Shown here piece by piece: positions 60,120 through 64,000 of a stretch of 64,000 nt of DNA. The position numbers were made by a program, and so were the translations under genes. Where the stretch lies: positions 744,001 through 808,000 of the forward strand of contig NZ_QEOP01000001.1 in the NCBI RefSeq assembly GCF_003097495.1, given 5' to 3'. The stretch comes from Amnibacterium flavum. GTDB taxonomy: Bacteria; Actinomycetota; Actinomycetes; Actinomycetales; Microbacteriaceae. The notes under the pieces are model-generated. The model saw nothing but the letters and a program-made list of their open reading frames with translations. It made no database searches and was not told the origin of the DNA. The stretch's first letter is position 1. The number at the start of each line of letters is the position of its first letter.

Positions 60120-61709
60120 TCAGGTGACGCGGATCAGCGTCCGCTGGAGACCGCTCGACCCGTTCGGCGCGATCGAGGCGCGCTCCTCGGTCTGGACCGT
60201 CCCGTTCACGTCGGTTGCGCGAACGGCTACGTAGTGCGTGCCCGTCTCGGCCTGCCAGTCGATGACCCACTGGACCCAGGTCGCCCCGTTCACGGGCGTC
60301 GACATGGTGGCGGGCTGCCAGTCGCCGTCGTCGATCTGCACCTCGACGGCGCCGACTCCGACGGGCTGCGCCCACGCCATGCCGGCGATCTTCGCTGGGC
60401 CGGCGGCGAGCGCCTTGTCGATGCGAGGGGTGTCGATGCGGGAGGAGAGCTTGATCGGTGCCTCGGCGCTGTAGCCGCGGGGAGTCCAGTACGCCTCGTC
60501 CTTCGCGAACGTCGTCACGGTCAGGCCGGAGAGCCATTTGGTCGCCGACACGTAGCCGTAGAGGCCGGGGACGAGCATGCGGACGGGGAAGCCGTGCTCG
60601 AGCGGGAGCGGCTCGCCGTTCATGGCGACAGCGAGGATCGCGTCGAGATCGGGGTCGGTCAGCGCCGAGATCGGCGTGCTGGCGGTGAAGCCGTCGACGC
60701 TGCGGGACAGCACCATGTCGGCACTCGAATCCGGAGAGGCGAGAGCGAGCACATCCCGGATGGGGATGCCCTGCCAGACCGCGTTGCCGAGCAGGCTTCC
60801 GCCGACCTCGTTCGACACGCAGGTGAGGGTGATCATGTACTCGTCGAGTCCCATGGCGACCAGGTCGTCGAACGTGAGTGTGACGGTCTCGCCGACCATC
60901 CCGTCGATGGTGAGGGTCCAGGTCTCGGGGTCCACCGAGGGCACGGTGAGAGCCGTGTCCACGCGGTAGAAGTCCTTGTTGGCGGTCACGAGCGAGCTGA
61001 GCCCCTCGACGTCGAGCTCGGCGCCGTCCGGAAGCGTCACCCGGCTCGCGGGTTCCGGCAGTTTGAGAGCGTCTCGCACCTTGCCGATCGATGAGGTGGC
61101 GACGCTCACGAGGCGTGCGCCGACGCCGACGACCAGCGATGCGGCGCCGGCGATCACGGTGAGTCGCAGGAATCCGCGGCGGCCGACGGCTTTCGCGGGA
61201 GCAGCCGACCCTGCTCCGGTCGCTACGGCAGGCGCCGTGCTGTCGCGCCAGGTCCGCAACCGGGGGATGAGGAGGGACAGCAGCACGATTCCGACGACGG
61301 CACCGAGCACCGAGGGGATCGCGACGAGCGGACTGGCTCCGGCACGGGTCACGGTCGCTGCGATCGCGACGACGCCGGCGAGACCGATGATCACGGCACC
61401 GAATGGGCGGCGGATGTACTCGACGACGCCGGCGACGGCGGCGGCGATGACGACCGCGATGGCGAGGCTGAGAAGCAGGAAGAGCTTGTCGTTCGCGCCG
61501 AAGACCTCGATCGCGAATTCCTTCGCCCAGCGGGGCACGATGTCGATCACGAACGAGCCGACCGCGAGGATGGGGCTGGCTCCGGATCCGACCAGCAGCG
61601 CGACGAGCTCGGCGACCGCGAGGAAGGCACCGGCGCTCACGACCCCCGCGAGTGCGGCCCAAGGCCAGAACCTCCGGGTCTTGCGCTTCGTGCCCTTTGC
61701 CTCAGCCAC
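60120..61709 (-). CDS. Membrane-anchored sulfite-oxidase-type molybdoenzyme
   Basis: 529 residues from GTG with a GAGGAG ribosome site. The first 150 residues form about five hydrophobic helices. A twin-arginine-like motif GRRGFLRLTVIAGAA lies internally at about residues 176-190, followed by a further helix. The C-terminal half is a molybdopterin domain: Cys297 in ITLTCVSNEVGG is the expected molybdenum ligand, and the later GVGAVEVQIDDGDWQ stretch is the dimerisation domain. Oxidised substrate unknown. Convergent with murB, 16 bases away. Confidence 0.9.
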   Translation of the reverse strand: MAEAKGTKRKTRRFWPWAALAGVVSAGAFLAVAELVALLVGSGASPILAVGSFVIDIVPRWAKEFAIEVFGANDKLFLLLSLAIAVVIAAAVAGVVEYIRRPFGAVIIGLAGVVAIAATVTRAGASPLVAIPSVLGAVVGIVLLSLLIPRLRTWRDSTAPAVATGAGSAAPAKAVGRRGFLRLTVIAGAASLVVGVGARLVSVATSSIGKVRDALKLPEPASRVTLPDGAELDVEGLSSLVTANKDFYRVDTALTVPSVDPETWTLTIDGMVGETVTLTFDDLVAMGLDEYMITLTCVSNEVGGSLLGNAVWQGIPIRDVLALASPDSSADMVLSRSVDGFTASTPISALTDPDLDAILAVAMNGEPLPLEHGFPVRMLVPGLYGYVSATKWLSGLTVTTFAKDEAYWTPRGYSAEAPIKLSSRIDTPRIDKALAAGPAKIAGMAWAQPVGVGAVEVQIDDGDWQPATMSTPVNGATWVQWVIDWQAETGTHYVAVRATDVNGTVQTEERASIAPNGSSGLQRTLIRVT

Positions 61710-61849
61710 CGGTACTCCTCTGTGATCGCTCGACGCACGGGTTCGCGCTGGAGCTGTAGAAGGTGTTCGTCAGCGATGGTGTGCGCGGATTGGGCGCGAG
61801 GGGGCAGGGCGCGCCGCGCGGGGGCGCAGATTGGCGGGGGATCGGTAGC

Positions 61850-62713
61850 TCAGGCGTCCTTGCGGTTCCAGCGGAAGGTCAGGAGGCTCACGATGGTCCC
61901 CCCGATCAGCCACGCCACGAGGACGAGGACGGTGGTACCGACATCCCACGTGCCTCCGGGCTCGGCGGCGGCGAAGTTCTCGGGGAGCAGTGCCGAGCGC
62001 ATTCCCTGCGCGATCCACTTGAGCGGGAAGACCGATGCGAACGTCTGCAGCCAGTCGGGGAGGACGGAGAACTGGATGTAGACGCCGGAGACGAACTGGA
62101 GGACCAGGAGGATCGGCACGATGACCGCGGATGCGCTCTTCCCGGTACGGGGAACGCGCGACAGGGCGATGCCCAACGCTGCGGACGTGGCGATTCCCAG
62201 CAGGTACACCCAGCCGAATCGGGCCCAGTGCTCGGCGTCGCCGGGCAGCTCCACCCCGAAGACGAGCCTCGCGACGAGGAAGAGAAGCAGGAGCTGCAGG
62301 ATCGAGGTGACGAGCACCTGGCCGAACTTGCCGAGGAAGTAGGAGAGGACAGGGAGAGGGGATCCCGCCAGTCGCTTCAGCGTCCCGTCCGACCGCTCGG
62401 TCGCGATATCGACGGCGAGGTTCTGGATCCCGCTCAAGAGCACACCCGCCGCCGCCATGCCCGGAAGGTAGTAGGCGGCCATGCTGATCCCGCCGGTGCC
62501 GTCGGGTCCTGCACCGACGTCACCGCTCGATCCGAACGCCACCGCGAAGATCACGAAGATCACGGTGGGGAAGAGGAAGGTGAAGAAGAGCGAGTCACCC
62601 TGCCGGAAGTAGCTTCGCGTCTCGTACACGGCGCGACCCGCGCCGAGCCGGAGGATCCTGCCGGGGCCGCCGAGCGTGCGGGTCGTGGTCGTCGTCGATC
62701 GGATGGCGGTCAC
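61850..62713 (-). CDS. ABC-2 type transporter permease
   Basis: 287 residues from GTG at 62713; the frame continues upstream inside the ATPase gene and is not coding there. Six hydrophobic helices with the ABC-2 core: FFTFLFPTVIFVIFAVAFG, the LAVDIATERSDGTLKRL connector and the final helix ending FRWNRKDA. It exports an unknown compound with the ATPase encoded directly before it; the two genes overlap by four bases. Confidence 0.92.
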   Translation of the reverse strand: MTAIRSTTTTTRTLGGPGRILRLGAGRAVYETRSYFRQGDSLFFTFLFPTVIFVIFAVAFGSSGDVGAGPDGTGGISMAAYYLPGMAAAGVLLSGIQNLAVDIATERSDGTLKRLAGSPLPVLSYFLGKFGQVLVTSILQLLLLFLVARLVFGVELPGDAEHWARFGWVYLLGIATSAALGIALSRVPRTGKSASAVIVPILLVLQFVSGVYIQFSVLPDWLQTFASVFPLKWIAQGMRSALLPENFAAAEPGGTWDVGTTVLVLVAWLIGGTIVSLLTFRWNRKDA

Positions 62714-63585
62714 AGGGAGTTCCGTTCCTTCTCGTCGGCCTGGACGAGTTCGAGGTAGATGTCCTCCAGGCTCGGCCGGACGATCTCGAGGTCGCGCGGC
62801 TCCCCGCCGGAGGCGGCGACGAGGTCGGCGACGAACGCGGCGGGAGTCTCCGTCCGCTGCTCGTGAGGTCCGTCGACGTCCCGCCACCGCACGAGCGGGA
62901 TCCTGGCCTCATCGCCCCCGAGCCCGTCGATCCGTCCCAGCGCCACCATCCGGCCGCCCGCGATGACCGCGGCCCGATCGCTCAGCTGCGCCGCCTCGTC
63001 GAGATAGTGGGTCGTCAGGAGGATCGTCGTCCCCTCCCGCTGGAGCGACCGGATCAGATCCCAGAACTGGTGGCGGGCCTCGGGATCGAATCCGGTGGTC
63101 GGTTCGTCGAGGAACAGCAGTTCCGGGCGCCCGATCACACCCAGTGCGACGTCGACGCGTCGGCGCTGACCACCGGACAGCGAGCGGATGAGGGTCTTGG
63201 CCTTCTCCTCGAGTCCGACCGCGCGGATCACCTCGTCGACGTTGCGGGGGTCGGGGTAGAAGCTCGCGAAGTGGCTGAGCTGCTCGTGGACGGTCACGTT
63301 GCCGGGCTCGCCGGTGCTCTGCAGCACGATGCCGAGTCGCGCCTTCCAGTCGATCCCGCCGTGGGTGGGATCGGTGCCCAGCACGGTCGCGTCGCCGGCG
63401 GTCCGATCGCGGAAGCCCTCGAGGATCTCGATGGTCGTCGACTTGCCGGCCCCGTTGGGTCCGAGCAGCGCGAAGGTCTCTCCGGGTGCGATGTCGAACG
63501 TGACCCCGCGGAGCGCTTCCACCTCGCCGTAGTGCTTGGTGAGTCCCGCGACGGAGACGACGGGCGCGCTGGCGGATTCGGTCAT
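62710..63585 (-). CDS. ABC transporter ATP-binding protein
   Basis: 291 residues from ATG at 63585. It powers the downstream permease. Walker A GPNGAGKSTTIEIL, signature RSLSGGQRRRVDVALG, Walker B LLFLDEPTTGFD and the switch His in TTHYLDEA are all intact. The C-terminal third carries the extra domain common to drug-exporter ATPases (DrrA type). It is divergent from another ABC ATPase gene at 63781. Confidence 0.95.
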   Translation of the reverse strand: MTESASAPVVSVAGLTKHYGEVEALRGVTFDIAPGETFALLGPNGAGKSTTIEILEGFRDRTAGDATVLGTDPTHGGIDWKARLGIVLQSTGEPGNVTVHEQLSHFASFYPDPRNVDEVIRAVGLEEKAKTLIRSLSGGQRRRVDVALGVIGRPELLFLDEPTTGFDPEARHQFWDLIRSLQREGTTILLTTHYLDEAAQLSDRAAVIAGGRMVALGRIDGLGGDEARIPLVRWRDVDGPHEQRTETPAAFVADLVAASGGEPRDLEIVRPSLEDIYLELVQADEKERNSL

Positions 63586-63712
63586 CGACCCATCGTGCCG
63601 TCCCCGGCCGTCCGCCGACAGTGTCGGCGCCGCGAAATCTCGACATCGGGCCCATCCGATGGGTTGATCGTGGCGACTCGCCGGATGCGGCTCTCCTGAC
63701 ATCCCGGAGATG

Positions 63713-63741
63713 TTGACACTGTGAACCGGCGCACAGACAAT
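63713..63741 (+). promoter_or_regulatory. Promoter of the second ABC ATPase
   Basis: TTGACA and GACAAT are separated by 17 bases, a near-consensus sigma-A promoter, 40 bases ahead of the GTG start. Confidence 0.7.
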
Positions 63742-63780
63742 GGCACCCTGTGGCCCGTCGCGGCCCGCTGGGAGGACTTA

Positions 63781-64000
63781 GTGGCGATCATCGAGGCTCG
63801 TGCACTGGCGCGCACGTTCACCGGCAGGAAAGGGCGTGAGAAGACCGAGGTCGTCGCGGTCGCGGGCGTCGACCTCTCGGTCGACGAGGGCGAGATCGTC
63901 GGATTCCTCGGACCCAATGGTGCGGGCAAGACGACGACGCTCCGCATGCTGACCACCCTCCTACGTCCCACCTCGGGCACCGCGACGGTCGCGGGATTCG
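63781..64000 (+). CDS. ABC transporter ATP-binding protein (partial, runs off window)
   Basis: From GTG at 63781, with GGGAGGACTTA before it, 73 residues are visible. The opening, with [20 protein letters not shown] and then [16 protein letters not shown], is the start of a DrrA-type ATPase; the frame is open at the right edge, so the signature and Walker B lie outside. It is the divergent partner of the export pair at 61850-63585. Confidence 0.9.
   Translation, partial: MAIIEARALARTFTGRKGREKTEVVAVAGVDLSVDEGEIVGFLGPNGAGKTTTLRMLTTLLRPTSGTATVAGF

Overview
The window is about 70 percent GC, very densely coded, and reads as chromosome of a high-GC Gram-positive bacterium. Family-level cues point to Actinomycetota, most likely Microbacteriaceae: the 32-residue basic ribosomal protein bS22, a BldC/excisionase-like HTH gene beside it, a LAATG (class E) sortase substrate, a complete-looking menaquinone pathway with no ubiquinone genes, a ResB/CcsA (system II) cytochrome c maturation set, a short archaeal-type AspRS, and frequent GTG starts. 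The species cannot be named from the sequence alone.

Layout. 0-3.6 kb: a DUF4239-like membrane protein, then a TetR regulator with an MFS exporter behind a clear palindromic operator. 3.6-7.2 kb: regulators (a sigma factor with only region 2, MarR, a winged-helix protein without a receiver domain), a lipoprotein, and two stretches without genes that hold hairpins and repeats. 7.2-13.1 kb: housekeeping genes upp, tadA, proC, the KtrAB potassium system, an ArsR-type regulator, the HTH-bS22 pair and a glutaredoxin. 13.2-16.1 kb: a sortase-anchored surface protein and aspS. 16.2-20.9 kb: a cytochrome c maturation operon (phosphatase, TlpA/ResA lipoprotein, CcdA, ResB, CcsA). 20.9-22.5 kb: a divergent SDR/TetR pair with twin operators.

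22.5-35.8 kb is a menaquinone locus: menC, menB, a menE fused to a Nudix domain, menA, menD, menF, menG and a long-chain polyprenyl diphosphate synthase. No menH was found in the window. The locus is interrupted just after menD by a 1.25 kb islet carrying an aldo/keto reductase. The islet is bracketed by two diverged copies of the last 24 codons of menD, and beyond it lies half of a manganese exporter gene (mntP). Cytochrome c maturation, menaquinone synthesis and a ferredoxin-NADP reductase together serve the respiratory chain.

35.8-48.6 kb: FprA-type reductase, an AraC regulator, two relatives of a degenerate SGNH fold (one fused to GAF), cardiolipin synthase, YajQ, tRNA-Tyr, a TetR/oxidoreductase pair, a blue-light BLUF receptor fused to a VOC domain, an inositol-phosphatase-like enzyme and tandem M23 peptidases. 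48.6-64 kb: alpha-glucosidase, tRNA-Thr and tRNA-Met, a secreted small protein, a UvrA2-like ABC ATPase, a MarR/SDR pair with twin operators, a GT4 glycosyltransferase, a HadAB-like dehydratase pair followed by murB, a membrane-bound sulfite-oxidase-type molybdoenzyme, an ABC-2 export pair, and the start of another ABC ATPase cut by the window end.

The strongest candidates for something undescribed are the BLUF-VOC photoreceptor, the MenE-Nudix fusion, the SGNH-like protein lacking its nucleophile but fused to GAF, and the menD-tail islet. No CRISPR array, prophage or intact insertion sequence was seen.
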